Below, piece after piece: positions 40,635 to 49,892 of a DNA stretch of 64,000 bases. The notes beneath the pieces were generated by a model, which saw only the letters and a program-made list of their open reading frames with translations, made no database searches and was not told where the DNA came from. Each line of letters begins with the position of its first letter. The first letter of the stretch is position 1. Location: assembly GCF_003663885.1 (NCBI RefSeq), contig NZ_RCCE01000007.1:1-64000 (forward strand), in the 5' to 3' direction. The stretch comes from Litoreibacter meonggei (GTDB lineage Bacteria; Pseudomonadota; Alphaproteobacteria; Rhodobacterales; Rhodobacteraceae). A program made the position numbers and the translations under genes.

Positions 40635-42110
40635 ATGAAGACGTTAACAGCGGTATCCGCCCTTGCCATCGCGGTATCAGGCATGGCGACAGCACAAGAC
40701 CTGCCGCAGGCAGAAAATGATTGGTTCGTATCCGGCCAAGAGCGTCTGGCCGAAGAGTTGGCAAAACTGCCCAATACCAACAGAGCCGTCAACATCATTT
40801 TGATGATCTCTGACGGCAACGGCGTTGGTACAAACTACGCATCGCGTCTGTTTGCAGGCCAGCAAGAGGGCGGCTTTGGTGATGAGTATGTTCAACCCCA
40901 GGAGGCCTTTCCAAACCTCGCTCTGGTCAAGACCTACAACGTTAATGCCCAGACGCCGGACAGCGCTGGAACAGGCACGGCCATGATGGCCGGGATCAAG
41001 ACCAAGGCTGGCATCATCGGTGTGAATGAAAACGTGAACCGCGGCGACTGTTCGACGCTGCCGGGCAATACCGTTGCCTCCATGAACGAACTTATGAGTG
41101 AGATGGGAAAAGAAACCGGCATTGTCTCCACAGCGCGCATCACACATGCAACGCCGGCCTCGGCCTATGCAAAGACAGTGGACCGCAATTTCGAGGCGTC
41201 AGTGCCTGAAGGTTGCGACACCCAGACTGACATTGCGACGCAGCTGATCGAGGCCATGCGTTCCGGGATGATCGACGTCGCCATGGGCGGCGGCATGCGC
41301 AACTTTCATGGTGACGAAGGCGGGCGCCGCGAAGACGGGGTCAATCTGATGGACGTAGCCCAAAGCGAACTAGGCGCTCATTTGGCGACCGATCAGGCGT
41401 CTTTCGAAAACACCCCTTTGGATGGGACCCCGATCCTCGGGTTGTTTGAAAGCAGCCACATGATGTACGAAGCTGACCGCGAAGACGAACCCAGCCTGGC
41501 CGACATGACCGGTGCGGCCATCCAGGCGCTTCAGGCAAAATCGGGGGACAATGGCTTCTTTCTTCAGGTCGAAGCGGGTCGCGTGGACCATGCCAACCAC
41601 GGCGGCAACCTTGCACGCGCGGTACGTGACCAAAAGGCGTTCTCCGACGCCGTCGCGATCGCTGATGAACTGACGGACGATGCCGACACCCTGATCATCG
41701 TGACGGCTGATCATGAACATGCACTTGCCTTCAATGGTTATTGCGGGCGTGGGTCGGACATCCTTGGCCTGTGCATGGGCATCGACGGCGAAGGCGTGGC
41801 GCATACCGGAGAGCCCGAATTGGGAGCCGACAATAAGCCGTTCACCGTCGCAGGCTACCTGAACGGTGCGGGATCGGTTCTGACCGAACAAGCGGATGGT
41901 TCTTTCTTTGGTACGCGTCCGGCGCTCACCGAAGAGGCCGCGACAGACCTGGACTATTTGCAGCAGGCGGTGGTTCCCAAGTCCTCCGAAACCCATTCGG
42001 GTGAGGATGTCGCCGCCTATGCCAAAGGCCCGTGGGCACACCTTGTCGATGGCACAATTGAACAGAACATGATTTTTCACATCATGAACTACGCCGCGAC
42101 GGCCGAATAA
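40635..42110 (+). CDS. phoA: Alkaline phosphatase (PhoA type)
   Basis: Periplasmic phosphomonoesterase, 491 aa, signal peptide (MKTLTAVSALAIAVSGMATA). Metal-site and catalytic motifs: MISDGNGVG, nucleophile Ser in QTPDSAGTGTAM, HATPAS, EAGRVDHANHGG and TADHEHALAF. It needs zinc and magnesium. A Pho box upstream and a strong terminator downstream make it a free-standing unit. It is the only gene in this stretch not obviously connected with metal resistance. Confidence 0.95.
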   Translation: MKTLTAVSALAIAVSGMATAQDLPQAENDWFVSGQERLAEELAKLPNTNRAVNIILMISDGNGVGTNYASRLFAGQQEGGFGDEYVQPQEAFPNLALVKTYNVNAQTPDSAGTGTAMMAGIKTKAGIIGVNENVNRGDCSTLPGNTVASMNELMSEMGKETGIVSTARITHATPASAYAKTVDRNFEASVPEGCDTQTDIATQLIEAMRSGMIDVAMGGGMRNFHGDEGGRREDGVNLMDVAQSELGAHLATDQASFENTPLDGTPILGLFESSHMMYEADREDEPSLADMTGAAIQALQAKSGDNGFFLQVEAGRVDHANHGGNLARAVRDQKAFSDAVAIADELTDDADTLIIVTADHEHALAFNGYCGRGSDILGLCMGIDGEGVAHTGEPELGADNKPFTVAGYLNGAGSVLTEQADGSFFGTRPALTEEAATDLDYLQQAVVPKSSETHSGEDVAAYAKGPWAHLVDGTIEQNMIFHIMNYAATAE

Positions 42111-42131
42111 TCTGATTTGGTCTGATCACGA

Positions 42132-42166
42132 CATCCCCAAGAGTTTCGCTCTTGGGGATGTTTTGC
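42132..42166 (+). terminator. Rho-independent terminator after phoA
   Basis: Perfect 12-bp stem (CATCCCCAAGAG with CTCTTGGGGATG) with a TTTCG loop, followed by TTTTGCATTT. It ends the phosphatase transcript and may also serve ynfA on the other strand only weakly. Confidence 0.88.
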
Positions 42167-42213
42167 ATTTGATTTTGAAGATACGAGCCCCAAAGAAACC
42201 ATTGGTCCAAGCC

Positions 42214-42546
42214 CTAGCTTAAGGCGTTGCGTGGACCCAAAAGAATGATGGCGGCGCCAATCAGGCAAACAACAACGCCTATGACATCCCATCTGTCAGG
42301 CCGCTGTCCCTCAGCCAGCCACATCCACATGACTGATGCCGCGATATAAACTCCGCCGTACGCAGCAAATGCACGTCCCGCGACGGTGGTATCGACCTGT
42401 GCCAACAGCCAACCAAACACCAATAGGGCGCATGCTCCTGGCAGGATCCAAAAAGCGGTGGCACCGAGACGCCACCAGTTCCAGATCGTAAAACACCCTG
42501 CGATTTCAGCCAAGGCTGCGAGTGGATATGCGAGCAATGCAGGCAT
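42214..42546 (-). CDS. ynfA: YnfA-family (UPF0060) membrane protein
   Basis: 110 aa with four membrane helices typical of the small multidrug-resistance fold. YnfA signatures: [26 protein letters not shown] and [19 protein letters not shown]. These proteins are associated with efflux of toxic compounds. It starts two bases after the MerR-family regulator stop and is therefore co-transcribed with it. Confidence 0.92.
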   Translation of the reverse strand: MPALLAYPLAALAEIAGCFTIWNWWRLGATAFWILPGACALLVFGWLLAQVDTTVAGRAFAAYGGVYIAASVMWMWLAEGQRPDRWDVIGVVVCLIGAAIILLGPRNALS

Positions 42547-42548
42547 TG

Positions 42549-42977
42549 CTACGCGCCAATCTCGTCATGGTCGGTCAGGCACTCAGAATGATCGCGCAAG
42601 ACCTCGAGAACCTTGCAGTCCGCGGTATTGCCTCCGCTGCATTCATGGATCATGCGCTTCAGCTCGGTGCGCAGCGCTTTCAATCGATCCATCCTTAGTT
42701 CTACTTGCTTGAGTTGCCGCCGCGCGATGGAGTCTGCTTCATGGCAAGACCTATCTGGGTTGTCGCTCAGATCAAGCAACTCGCGGATCGCTTCAAGTGG
42801 AAATCCCAACTGGCGTGAGTGTCGAATAAAGGACAAGCGGTCGACTTCCGCATCGCCATAGCGCCGTTGCCCCCCTTCTGTCCGGCCCGGTTCAGGCATC
42901 AACCCGATCTGTTCATAGTACCGGATGGTCTGAACTTTTGTTCCGGTCTTCTTTCCCAAGCTTCCAATTGTCAGCAT
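42549..42977 (-). CDS. MerR-family regulator, CadR/PbrR type
   Basis: 142 aa. Winged helix ([17 protein letters not shown]), dimer helix and a metal site with Cys78 (DRSCHEAD), Cys113 and Cys121 (CSGGNTADC), the three-Cys set of Pb(II)/Cd(II) sensors, plus a C-terminal Cys133/His pair (SECLTDH) as in CadR. Cys78 marks divalent sensing, unlike Ser76 of CueR. Divergent from the SCO-Lnt operon. It is the natural candidate for the five CTCTAG...CTAGAG-type promoters in the window. An AT-rich dyad (GTAGCTATAGCTAC) lies upstream and may serve autoregulation. Confidence 0.88.
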   Translation of the reverse strand: MLTIGSLGKKTGTKVQTIRYYEQIGLMPEPGRTEGGQRRYGDAEVDRLSFIRHSRQLGFPLEAIRELLDLSDNPDRSCHEADSIARRQLKQVELRMDRLKALRTELKRMIHECSGGNTADCKVLEVLRDHSECLTDHDEIGA

Positions 42978-43082
42978 GCGACCTCCATATCTATAGTATT
43001 GGTAGCTATAGCTACTGGCGTCTGCAAGCCGGGGCTCTGTTCACGGGTACGTGACACAAACGTCTCTGCGACAAGAAACAGC

Positions 43083-43113
43083 TTGAACCTCTAGCAACTA
43101 GAACATTTAGAAC
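43083..43113 (+). promoter_or_regulatory. CadR/PbrR-type promoter of the SCO-Lnt operon
   Basis: -35 TTGAAC, 19-bp spacer with CTCTAGCAACTAGA dyad, -10 TAGAAC. Start of transcription about 30 bases ahead of the first SCO gene; no other promoter-like gap exists until 47768. Confidence 0.75.
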
Positions 43114-43150
43114 GCTCTAAAAATGGGCGGAATCGGGCGCAATACGGCCA

Positions 43151-43747
43151 ATGAGATTATCAGTGATTCAGAAAGGGCTTTGGGGACTCACCGTGATCGC
43201 GGTTGTGGGGTTCGTTTGGCTGCAGATTTCTGCCAGAGGCGAACGGTCAACTGATGGGCCTGCGTTCCGAGCCGATTTCGAACTGACCGATCATAATGGG
43301 ATGGTCCAAACAGACGAATATCTCGCAGGGCGCTGGATGCTCGTTTTCTTTGGCTTTGCGAATTGCCCCGACGTGTGCCCCACAACTCTGGCGGAGGTAG
43401 CCGCTGTGATGGACGGGCTCGGCTCCGATGCGACACAAGTCCAGCCGCTTTTTATCTCGATTGATCCAGAACGCGACACGCCGCAAGCGCTTGCTGAGTT
43501 TATCCCATATTTTGACGCAAACATCATCGGACTGACAGGCACCGCTGATCAAATTGAGAGAACGTCCAAGACATTTCGCATCTACTACGAAAAGATTGAG
43601 GAAGCCGCTTCGCCCGACGGATACACGATGGGGCATTCGTCTCAGCTGTTTCTCTTTGATCCGCAAGGCGGATATGTCGGTGCCTGGACATATGGCACGC
43701 CGGCAGAGGAGATCCTTGCCGATCTGAAGGCGCGGATGTCGATATGA
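43151..43747 (+). CDS. SCO1/SenC-family copper chaperone, copy 1
   Basis: 198 aa, N-terminal anchor, thioredoxin-like fold with CPDVCP (Cys72, Cys76) and distal His162 (GHSSQLFLF), the full copper-binding set. SCO proteins deliver copper to CuA of cytochrome oxidase or reduce its cysteines. It is first in a ten-gene operon; its stop overlaps the DsbB start by four bases. Confidence 0.92.
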   Translation: MRLSVIQKGLWGLTVIAVVGFVWLQISARGERSTDGPAFRADFELTDHNGMVQTDEYLAGRWMLVFFGFANCPDVCPTTLAEVAAVMDGLGSDATQVQPLFISIDPERDTPQALAEFIPYFDANIIGLTGTADQIERTSKTFRIYYEKIEEAASPDGYTMGHSSQLFLFDPQGGYVGAWTYGTPAEEILADLKARMSI

Positions 43748-44169
43748 GCCGGGTGATGTCAAAAGAGACGGCTTTGACCGCCGCGTGGATCGTCGCTTTG
43801 GGGAGTTCCTTGGCCGTGCTCTATATAGGTGAGGTTCTGGGGCAGGCTCCGTGCAATCTGTGCTGGTTCCAGCGTGCGTTTATGTTCCCTCTGGTCGTCG
43901 TTCTGGGCCTCGGTCTCTGGTGGGAGGATCAACGGGTCGGTCGCTACGGTGTTGCTCTTGCCCTTGGTGGCGCTGCCATCGCGCTTTGGCATCTTGGTCT
44001 CTATACTGGAGTTTTGCCCGAGCCGATCCAACCCTGCACGGCGACTGGCCCATCCTGCACCGGCGACAATCAGCTGTTTCTTGGAATCCCTATCCCGCTC
44101 TTGGCGCTGATTGCCTTTGCGTTTATCGGCTTCTTGTCATTTTTCTCCCTGAAGGAGCCCCGTCCATGA
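43744..44169 (+). CDS. DsbB/BdbC-like disulfide oxidase
   Basis: 141 aa, four membrane segments, quinone-side APCNLCW pair and periplasmic-loop pair (QPCTATGPSC). It is shorter than the DsbB at 3587 and of the BdbC kind. It reoxidises the DsbA encoded immediately downstream, with which it overlaps by four bases. Confidence 0.88.
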   Translation: MSRVMSKETALTAAWIVALGSSLAVLYIGEVLGQAPCNLCWFQRAFMFPLVVVLGLGLWWEDQRVGRYGVALALGGAAIALWHLGLYTGVLPEPIQPCTATGPSCTGDNQLFLGIPIPLLALIAFAFIGFLSFFSLKEPRP

Positions 44170-44825
44170 AAAACAAATCCATCGTCCTATCGGTCCTTCT
44201 TGTTGGGCTTGCCGTCTTTGCCGCCGCGATTTGGTATCAGTCCCGCCCTGGCCCGGTTGCCCAGGTTGATCCGGTCCAACCCGAAATCGCCGAAGCACTC
44301 ATGCGTCCCTACTCACCTATCATGGGACCCGAAGACGCGCCGGTCACAATTGTGGAGTTCTTCGATCCCGCTTGCGAAGCCTGCCGTGCTTTCTATCCGA
44401 TCATAAAGGACATCATGGCGGAACACGGCGATCAGGTCCGCGTCGTATTGCGATACACCCCATTTCATGGCGCGGCATCGGAAGAGGCGATCCGGGTGAT
44501 GGAAGCGGCGCGCATGCAGGACGTATATATTCCGGTCAAAGAAGCGATCCTCGAATTTCAGCCACGATGGGCATCCCACGGTGAACCAGCGCCCGGATTG
44601 ATCCTTGGCATTGCAGAGCAGGCCGGTCTGGACGTAGAGGCCGCACAAAATCAGATGAAAGCGCCGCAGACGCTCGCAATCCTTAATCAGGATCGTGCAG
44701 ATGTGGAGACAATGGGCGTGCGTCAGACACCAACGTTCTATGTGAATGGCAAACCGCTTGACCCGTTCGGAGCCGACGAGCTCCGTGCGCTTGTTGCGGC
44801 CGAGGTCGCTGCAGCAGGGTCGTGA
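44166..44825 (+). CDS. DsbA-family thiol oxidase
   Basis: 219 aa, membrane-anchored, thioredoxin fold with active site CEAC (Cys70, Cys73) instead of the common CPxC, and cis-Pro in RQTPTFYVNG. The closest family is BdbD/DsbA-like oxidases paired with BdbC. It follows DsbB with four-base overlap. It probably keeps SCO and other Cys proteins of this operon oxidised or folded. Confidence 0.9.
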   Translation: MKNKSIVLSVLLVGLAVFAAAIWYQSRPGPVAQVDPVQPEIAEALMRPYSPIMGPEDAPVTIVEFFDPACEACRAFYPIIKDIMAEHGDQVRVVLRYTPFHGAASEEAIRVMEAARMQDVYIPVKEAILEFQPRWASHGEPAPGLILGIAEQAGLDVEAAQNQMKAPQTLAILNQDRADVETMGVRQTPTFYVNGKPLDPFGADELRALVAAEVAAAGS

Positions 44826-44853
44826 CCAAGAGATCATTGAAAGGAATAGATAG

Positions 44854-45318
44854 GTGAAATCTCCAGTTGCCGCAGTGGCCATCGCACTGAGCATATTTTT
44901 GGGTCTACCGATCTCCTCCTTTGCAGGGTCTCAGGACATTGTGGTCGAAGATGCTTGGGCGCGCGCCTCAATCGGCAAAAACCGTCCGGGTGCAGCCTAC
45001 ATGACGGTGCGCAACACAGGCACGGATCCAGTGACCATATTGAGCCTTGAAACACCCTTGGCGATGATGCCAGACATCCACCGAACCACAACCGATGCCA
45101 ATGGCGTTAGTTCGATGGCTCCGGCCGGGGAAATAACAATCGCGCCGGGGGAAGCTGTATCTTTGGAGCCAGGTGGACTGCACGCCATGTTGATGCGGTT
45201 GGAAACCCCGATGGTTGAAGGCGAGAGTTTTTCACTGACACTGACATTTGACGATGGTGGGACAGTGACTGTCGATGTGCCCATCCTAGGCATTGCGGCG
45301 CGAGGGCCGGAGGGCTGA
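44854..45318 (+). CDS. PCu(A)C periplasmic copper chaperone
   Basis: 154 aa with signal peptide and a cupredoxin-like fold. The Cu(I) site is visible as His76, Met88, His110 and Met112 (H-X11-M-X21-H-X-M; LHAMLM), matching the PCuAC motif. PCuAC hands copper to SCO or directly to CuA. Its stop overlaps the start of the second SCO gene by one base. Confidence 0.92.
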   Translation: MKSPVAAVAIALSIFLGLPISSFAGSQDIVVEDAWARASIGKNRPGAAYMTVRNTGTDPVTILSLETPLAMMPDIHRTTTDANGVSSMAPAGEITIAPGEAVSLEPGGLHAMLMRLETPMVEGESFSLTLTFDDGGTVTVDVPILGIAARGPEG

Positions 45319-45944
45319 TGCAGCGACGGCACCTTCTCACTTATATTGGAGCAGCATCCGGTGCGTTGGCTCTCGCCCTATTTGCCGGTTGGTGGCAGGT
45401 GGACGGGCCCGGTGCCCCTGAACCGGTCGCCAAGCGACCGTTACCGTTGACCGAGATGGATTTCCGGATGACCGATCAGACTGGGACGGCTGTCGGCCCT
45501 GAATCACTTCTTGGCAACGCATCCATGGTGTTCTTCGGCTTTACCTACTGTCCGGATGTATGCCCGACCACGCTGTCCGACATCTCCAGTTGGCTCGACG
45601 ATCTGGGTGAGGATGTTGCGCAATTGAATGTTGTGTTCATAACCATCGATCCAAAACGCGACACTGTTGCGGCTATGGCGGAATATGTGAGCTACTTCCA
45701 TCCAGCCATCCAGGGTTGGAGGGGTTCACGGGATCAAACAATGCGGGCCGCAGAGGGATTTCGCGCGAGCTATGAAAAGGTCGCCACCGGTGGTGGTGAC
45801 TATACCATGAACCATACGGCGAGCGTCTTCATGTTCGATGCTGAGGGACAGTTTGCCGGCACAATCGATTATCATGAACCAAGAGAATTTGCGGTGCCGA
45901 AGATCCGCCGCGTCCTCGCAAGAACCGAAGAAGAAACATCATGA
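45318..45944 (+). CDS. SCO1/SenC-family copper chaperone, copy 2
   Basis: 208 aa, Tat-like N-terminus (MQRRHLLTYIG) and anchor, then the SCO fold with TYCPDVCP (Cys78, Cys82) and His166 in MNHTASVFMF. It is related to, but only moderately like, copy 1. Two SCO proteins with a PCuAC between them suggest one may act as copper carrier and the other as thiol reductase. The stop overlaps the peptidase start. Confidence 0.92.
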   Translation: MQRRHLLTYIGAASGALALALFAGWWQVDGPGAPEPVAKRPLPLTEMDFRMTDQTGTAVGPESLLGNASMVFFGFTYCPDVCPTTLSDISSWLDDLGEDVAQLNVVFITIDPKRDTVAAMAEYVSYFHPAIQGWRGSRDQTMRAAEGFRASYEKVATGGGDYTMNHTASVFMFDAEGQFAGTIDYHEPREFAVPKIRRVLARTEEETS

Positions 45945-47314
45945 AGCTGAGATACCTCGTAGCAAGCATCTCCGGAACAAGCCTCGCCGTTGCACTGGTG
46001 CTGGGATTCCAGACCGACTGGAGAAAGGCCCCCGTTCCGGAGGCGCTGGCAGCCGTGTCTGATTGGCAACCGTCACCAATGCGGATGCCCGCACCGCCGG
46101 ATCAACTGCTTTCAATCTACTCGAACGAGACTTTTGAACCTGTAGCAGTCGCATGGAGGGCAGAACCCCCTACTCTGCAATTTACCACTGTCGCTTTGCT
46201 TGAAGTGAGGCCCCCGGTTGAAATCTGGTCAGGGACATTGTCCGCCGGCGAAACCCTAGATGCACTGCTCTCCAAGGCAGGTCTTTCTGCAAGCGACCGC
46301 GCTGAGGTCGCGCTTGCCTTGGCTGCAGAATACGATCTGCGAAAACTGAAACCCGGATACGGCATTGAAGTCGAAACTTCCTTGTCGGGCACCCCACGCC
46401 GCGTCGCGCTTTCGGTGGGCGAAGGTGTTCGGATTGAAGCCACGTTTACAGATGAGATTGCGACACGCAGGATTGTTCCCGAGCCAGACTTGATTGTTCG
46501 CGCCGCCGATACCACCGTTCAGAATTCAATCTTTGCCACCCTTGCGTCAGCGGATGTCCCGGCTCGGTTTGCAGTGGACCTCGCCGAGATGCTGGGCGGC
46601 ACCGTGGATTTCCGACGGGATCTGAAAGGGGGCGAACGACTGCAATTGATGTGGCGTGAAACGATGCTCGAGGATGAAGTGATTGGGCAACCCAGCCTGT
46701 CCTTCGCCGCGCTGACGATCGAAGAGACGCTTTATGAAGTCGTCTGGCCCGACGACAACTCTGGCAACGCCACTATCTTCATTGACGGAGAACTGCTTAG
46801 GGTCTTTGCGCAGCCTGTGAAAGGCGCTCGGCTAAGCTCAGTTTACGGCAATCGCAGGCACCCTGTATTTGGCGACGTGCGCATGCATACCGGGGTCGAT
46901 TTTGCAGCCCGCCATGGGACGCCTGTTTACGCGACAGCACCTGGCCGCATCTCGTTCGTCGGGCGACGCCGCGGTTATGGTCGCGTCGTCGAGATCGCAC
47001 ATGGTTCAGACACCATGACCCGATATGCACATCTCAGCGACGTCCCGGAGGGACTGGGCGTTGGAGCCAGAGTTGCCGCAGGTGACAATATTGGTAGTGT
47101 CGGCGCGACCGGAACCGCAACCGGTCCAAACCTGCACTACGAAGTGCGCGTAGACGGTCGCCCGACAGACCCAATGTCAGAAGAACGGCTTGCCGCAGCG
47201 GCAAGCCAACTCGAGACCAACAGCAGCGTTCTGGTTCGTCTTGAGACTGTTCGCGCGCAGTTCAACGGTTTGCTTGACCAGGAAGTTGCCGCCGCGACTT
47301 CAAAAAGACTGTAG
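45941..47314 (+). CDS. M23-family peptidoglycan endopeptidase
   Basis: 457 aa: N-terminal anchor, a LysM-like/OapA-type region (about 95-200, SAGETLDALLSKAGLS), then the LytM domain with zinc ligands in MHTGVDF and LHYEVRVDG near the end. It cuts peptide cross-links in the cell wall, the partner activity of transpeptidases. Its place in a metal-controlled operon fits with the abundance of L,D-transpeptidases here. Confidence 0.9.
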   Translation: MKLRYLVASISGTSLAVALVLGFQTDWRKAPVPEALAAVSDWQPSPMRMPAPPDQLLSIYSNETFEPVAVAWRAEPPTLQFTTVALLEVRPPVEIWSGTLSAGETLDALLSKAGLSASDRAEVALALAAEYDLRKLKPGYGIEVETSLSGTPRRVALSVGEGVRIEATFTDEIATRRIVPEPDLIVRAADTTVQNSIFATLASADVPARFAVDLAEMLGGTVDFRRDLKGGERLQLMWRETMLEDEVIGQPSLSFAALTIEETLYEVVWPDDNSGNATIFIDGELLRVFAQPVKGARLSSVYGNRRHPVFGDVRMHTGVDFAARHGTPVYATAPGRISFVGRRRGYGRVVEIAHGSDTMTRYAHLSDVPEGLGVGARVAAGDNIGSVGATGTATGPNLHYEVRVDGRPTDPMSEERLAAAASQLETNSSVLVRLETVRAQFNGLLDQEVAAATSKRL

Positions 47315-47317
47315 ATT

Positions 47318-47767
47318 ATGAGACTGCTCACACTCGCAACAGCACTATCATTCGGTCTCGCCGGTCAGGCATTTGCTGAACCCACACCCATAGACGTCAA
47401 AAAGACGAATGGCTGCGGGTGTTGCATTGCTTGGATGGATCATCTCGAGGAGAATGGATTTGCACCGACGGGACAAGACATGTTCGCAGGGCTTCTCGTC
47501 CGCTTCAAACTCGAAAACGGCATCCCGCAACGCATGGTGTCCTGTCATACCAGTCTGATCGACGGCTACGTAATCGAAGGCCATGTGCCTGCGGATGATA
47601 TTCGGAGATTGCTCCGGGAAAGGCCCGACGCAGTCGGTCTCGCAGTGCCTGGCATGCCGCTTGGTTCCCCCGGCATGGATCAAAGCCGCTGGCGTGAGGA
47701 CTATGACGTTTTTCTCATCGAAAAAGACGGATCGACGGAAGTGTTTGCCAGCTATCCCGGCAATTGA
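47318..47767 (+). CDS. DUF411 periplasmic metal-binding protein, copy 2
   Basis: 149 aa with a Sec-type signal, then GCGCC at about 32-36, SCHTS, EGHVPADDIRRLL and PGMPLGSPGM, all as in copy 1 at 18419. It follows the peptidase stop by three bases. Copper binding is presumed from the family. Confidence 0.9.
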   Translation: MRLLTLATALSFGLAGQAFAEPTPIDVKKTNGCGCCIAWMDHLEENGFAPTGQDMFAGLLVRFKLENGIPQRMVSCHTSLIDGYVIEGHVPADDIRRLLRERPDAVGLAVPGMPLGSPGMDQSRWREDYDVFLIEKDGSTEVFASYPGN

Positions 47768-47846
47768 AGGCTGACACCAATAAACCGGAAAAATCCAGTT
47801 ACTCCCCCATCACCTTTGGGTCCCTGAGCAGCATAAAGGCCAGCGC

Positions 47847-48317
47847 ATGAAACACACGATAACTCTTGGGCTGGTAAGCACACTCAGTGCCGTTGTCGTG
47901 GATCAAGCGAGCAAAATGGCTGTCGTCGCAAACGCTTCTACACTGAGCTCCGGTGTTTCCGTCTTTCCTGGTTTCAATCTAGTCTACCATCGCAATGATG
48001 GCGTGACTTTTGGTCTGTTAAATGGTGCGCCATGGTGGGGGCTAGTATTACTGGCAACGGTTGTATGCCTATGGCTCGTAGTCCTGATGTTCAGAACGAA
48101 AGAAGAGGGCGAGGCCGTGGCCTATGGCCTGATCATTGGCGGAGCCTTGGGGAACGTTATTGATCGGATCAGAGTAGGCTCCGTCACCGATTTTCTGGAC
48201 TTTTATGTTTGGGATCTGCATTGGCCAGCCTTCAACCTCGCAGACACAGCTATTTTTTGCGGCGTCGCCCTGCTGCTGACCTGGCCGGGGTTGAAGAAAA
48301 CCCAGACCGAGCAATGA
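47847..48317 (+). CDS. lspA: Lipoprotein signal peptidase LspA, copy 1
   Basis: 156 aa aspartic peptidase with four membrane helices. Catalytic Asp residues lie in GGALGNVIDRI and FNLADTAI; the substrate-loop motif HRNDGVTFG is slightly divergent from the common N-x-G-AAF. It cleaves prolipoproteins after diacylglyceryl addition. Its stop overlaps the Lnt start by four bases. An 79-base gap before it could hold a second promoter, but I see none. Confidence 0.93.
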   Translation: MKHTITLGLVSTLSAVVVDQASKMAVVANASTLSSGVSVFPGFNLVYHRNDGVTFGLLNGAPWWGLVLLATVVCLWLVVLMFRTKEEGEAVAYGLIIGGALGNVIDRIRVGSVTDFLDFYVWDLHWPAFNLADTAIFCGVALLLTWPGLKKTQTEQ

Positions 48318-49891
48318 CAGAAACCGCCGGAGAGAAGGCCGCATTTCGGAAGGTCGCCCTTGTGCTTTCGCTAGCTCATGCCGCAGCAATTGTTTGTCTT
48401 GGTGCGCTGACCGTCCTGACCCTTCCGCCTTTCTCATATTTGATAATTGCTCCGGCGACCTACGGTGGCTTCTTTTTTATTTTGCGAGGGCTTCGCCCAT
48501 TTCGCGCTGCGGTCACGGGTTGGACCTTTGGTCTGGGATATTTCGCCGGTGGGATCTTTTGGATCGCTGAAAGCTTTTTTGTGGATGCGGATCGCTTTAG
48601 TCTGCTTGCCATACCTGCAGTCGCTGGGTTGAGCGCGCTGCTTGCGTTCTTTCCCGCACTGGCCTCTTTCGCGTTTGCTGTGCTGGCGCGGTCGCGATTG
48701 TCTGAAGGTCTGGCCGGCCCTCTGCTCTTTGCAACATGCTGGACCGCCGCCGAATGGTTGCGGGGACATGTCCTGACGGGATTCCCCTGGAACCTGTCAA
48801 GTTATGCGCTCGTCGAATATGAGCCACTGCGGCAACCGGCGGCGTGGATTGGCAGTTACGGTCTCGGCTTTCTCTTTGTTTTTCTGGTTGTTCTGCCAAC
48901 CCATCTGATTGCCAGTCGCAATAGTAGACGTCCGTGGGGCCTGGTCTTGGCGCTTGGAGTTGCCGCAAGCCTTTGGGGCGCGGGGCAAACCCGTCTCTGG
49001 CTTGGCATAGAAGAACCGACGAACATCACTGTGCGGATTGCTCAGGGAAACGTGCCGCAGCAGGACAAGTGGCGTCCGGAACTGCGAGAAGAAACTGTAT
49101 CACGGTACATTGACTTGTCGAGCCAGGGTGACGTTCCTGACATCGTATTGTGGCCTGAAACAGCCTATCCGGGGTTTCTGGACGAGGTTGAAGAAGATCG
49201 TCAGAGGATCATGCGCGCACTCCCACAGACACGCATCTTCATGACCGGTGTGCCGGACCGGGTCGGGGTCGACGCTGACACCATCTACTTCAATACCGTC
49301 CAGGCATATGACCCCAAGGGGCGCAGCCTTGGTGGCTATGCGAAACACAAACTGGTTCCCTTCGGTGAGTATGTTCCGCTTCGAAAATGGCTACCGTTTG
49401 AGCGTCTGACCGAAAGTCTTGGGGATTTTACACCGGGCCCAGGGCCACGCACCTTAGCCTTGCCTGGAATACCTTTTGTTGGCGTTGCGATATGCTATGA
49501 GATCATTTTTCCGGGTCATGTGGTCGACGATGCCATTCGACCGGACTGGATATTCAATGCCACAAACGATGCATGGTTCGGAACATCGATCGGACCGGAG
49601 CAGCATCTGGCGGCCGCACGGATGCGCGCTGTCGAAGAAGGCTTGCCAGTGCTTCGGGCCGCAAACACCGGCATTTCCGCAGTCATTGATGCCAGAGGGC
49701 GCGTCTTGGCCCGCCTAGACCTTGAACATACTGGAGTCCTGGACGTGCCTCTGCCCCCTGCCCTGCCACGTACACTTTATGCGCGCTTCGGCGACTGGAC
49801 GCTTTTGCCGCTGGTTTTGACATGTTGGTTTCTGGGTGTAGGCCTGCCTGCTATCGCAAAGAAGTTATTGGCCACTCGGAAAGGGGTCTGA
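48314..49891 (+). CDS. lnt: Apolipoprotein N-acyltransferase Lnt
   Basis: 525 aa: about seven membrane helices then the nitrilase-like domain with catalytic Glu (WPETAYPG), Lys (YAKHKLVPFGEY) and Cys (VAICYEIIFP). It adds the third acyl chain to lipoproteins. With LspA it forms a lipoprotein maturation pair. ATG 48314 overlaps the LspA stop; the longer frame from 48209 lies inside lspA and is rejected. It is presumably an extra copy of an essential gene. Confidence 0.93.
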   Translation: MTETAGEKAAFRKVALVLSLAHAAAIVCLGALTVLTLPPFSYLIIAPATYGGFFFILRGLRPFRAAVTGWTFGLGYFAGGIFWIAESFFVDADRFSLLAIPAVAGLSALLAFFPALASFAFAVLARSRLSEGLAGPLLFATCWTAAEWLRGHVLTGFPWNLSSYALVEYEPLRQPAAWIGSYGLGFLFVFLVVLPTHLIASRNSRRPWGLVLALGVAASLWGAGQTRLWLGIEEPTNITVRIAQGNVPQQDKWRPELREETVSRYIDLSSQGDVPDIVLWPETAYPGFLDEVEEDRQRIMRALPQTRIFMTGVPDRVGVDADTIYFNTVQAYDPKGRSLGGYAKHKLVPFGEYVPLRKWLPFERLTESLGDFTPGPGPRTLALPGIPFVGVAICYEIIFPGHVVDDAIRPDWIFNATNDAWFGTSIGPEQHLAAARMRAVEEGLPVLRAANTGISAVIDARGRVLARLDLEHTGVLDVPLPPALPRTLYARFGDWTLLPLVLTCWFLGVGLPAIAKKLLATRKGV

Positions 49892-49892
49892 C

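Noticed and set aside
42978-43020. Dyad GTAGCTATAGCTAC upstream of the CadR-like gene as a thirteenth MerR-type promoter
   Set aside because: A TACTAT -10 can be placed at 19 bp, but the corresponding -35 (AGACGC) is poor and the dyad is off-centre; noted only as possible autoregulation.
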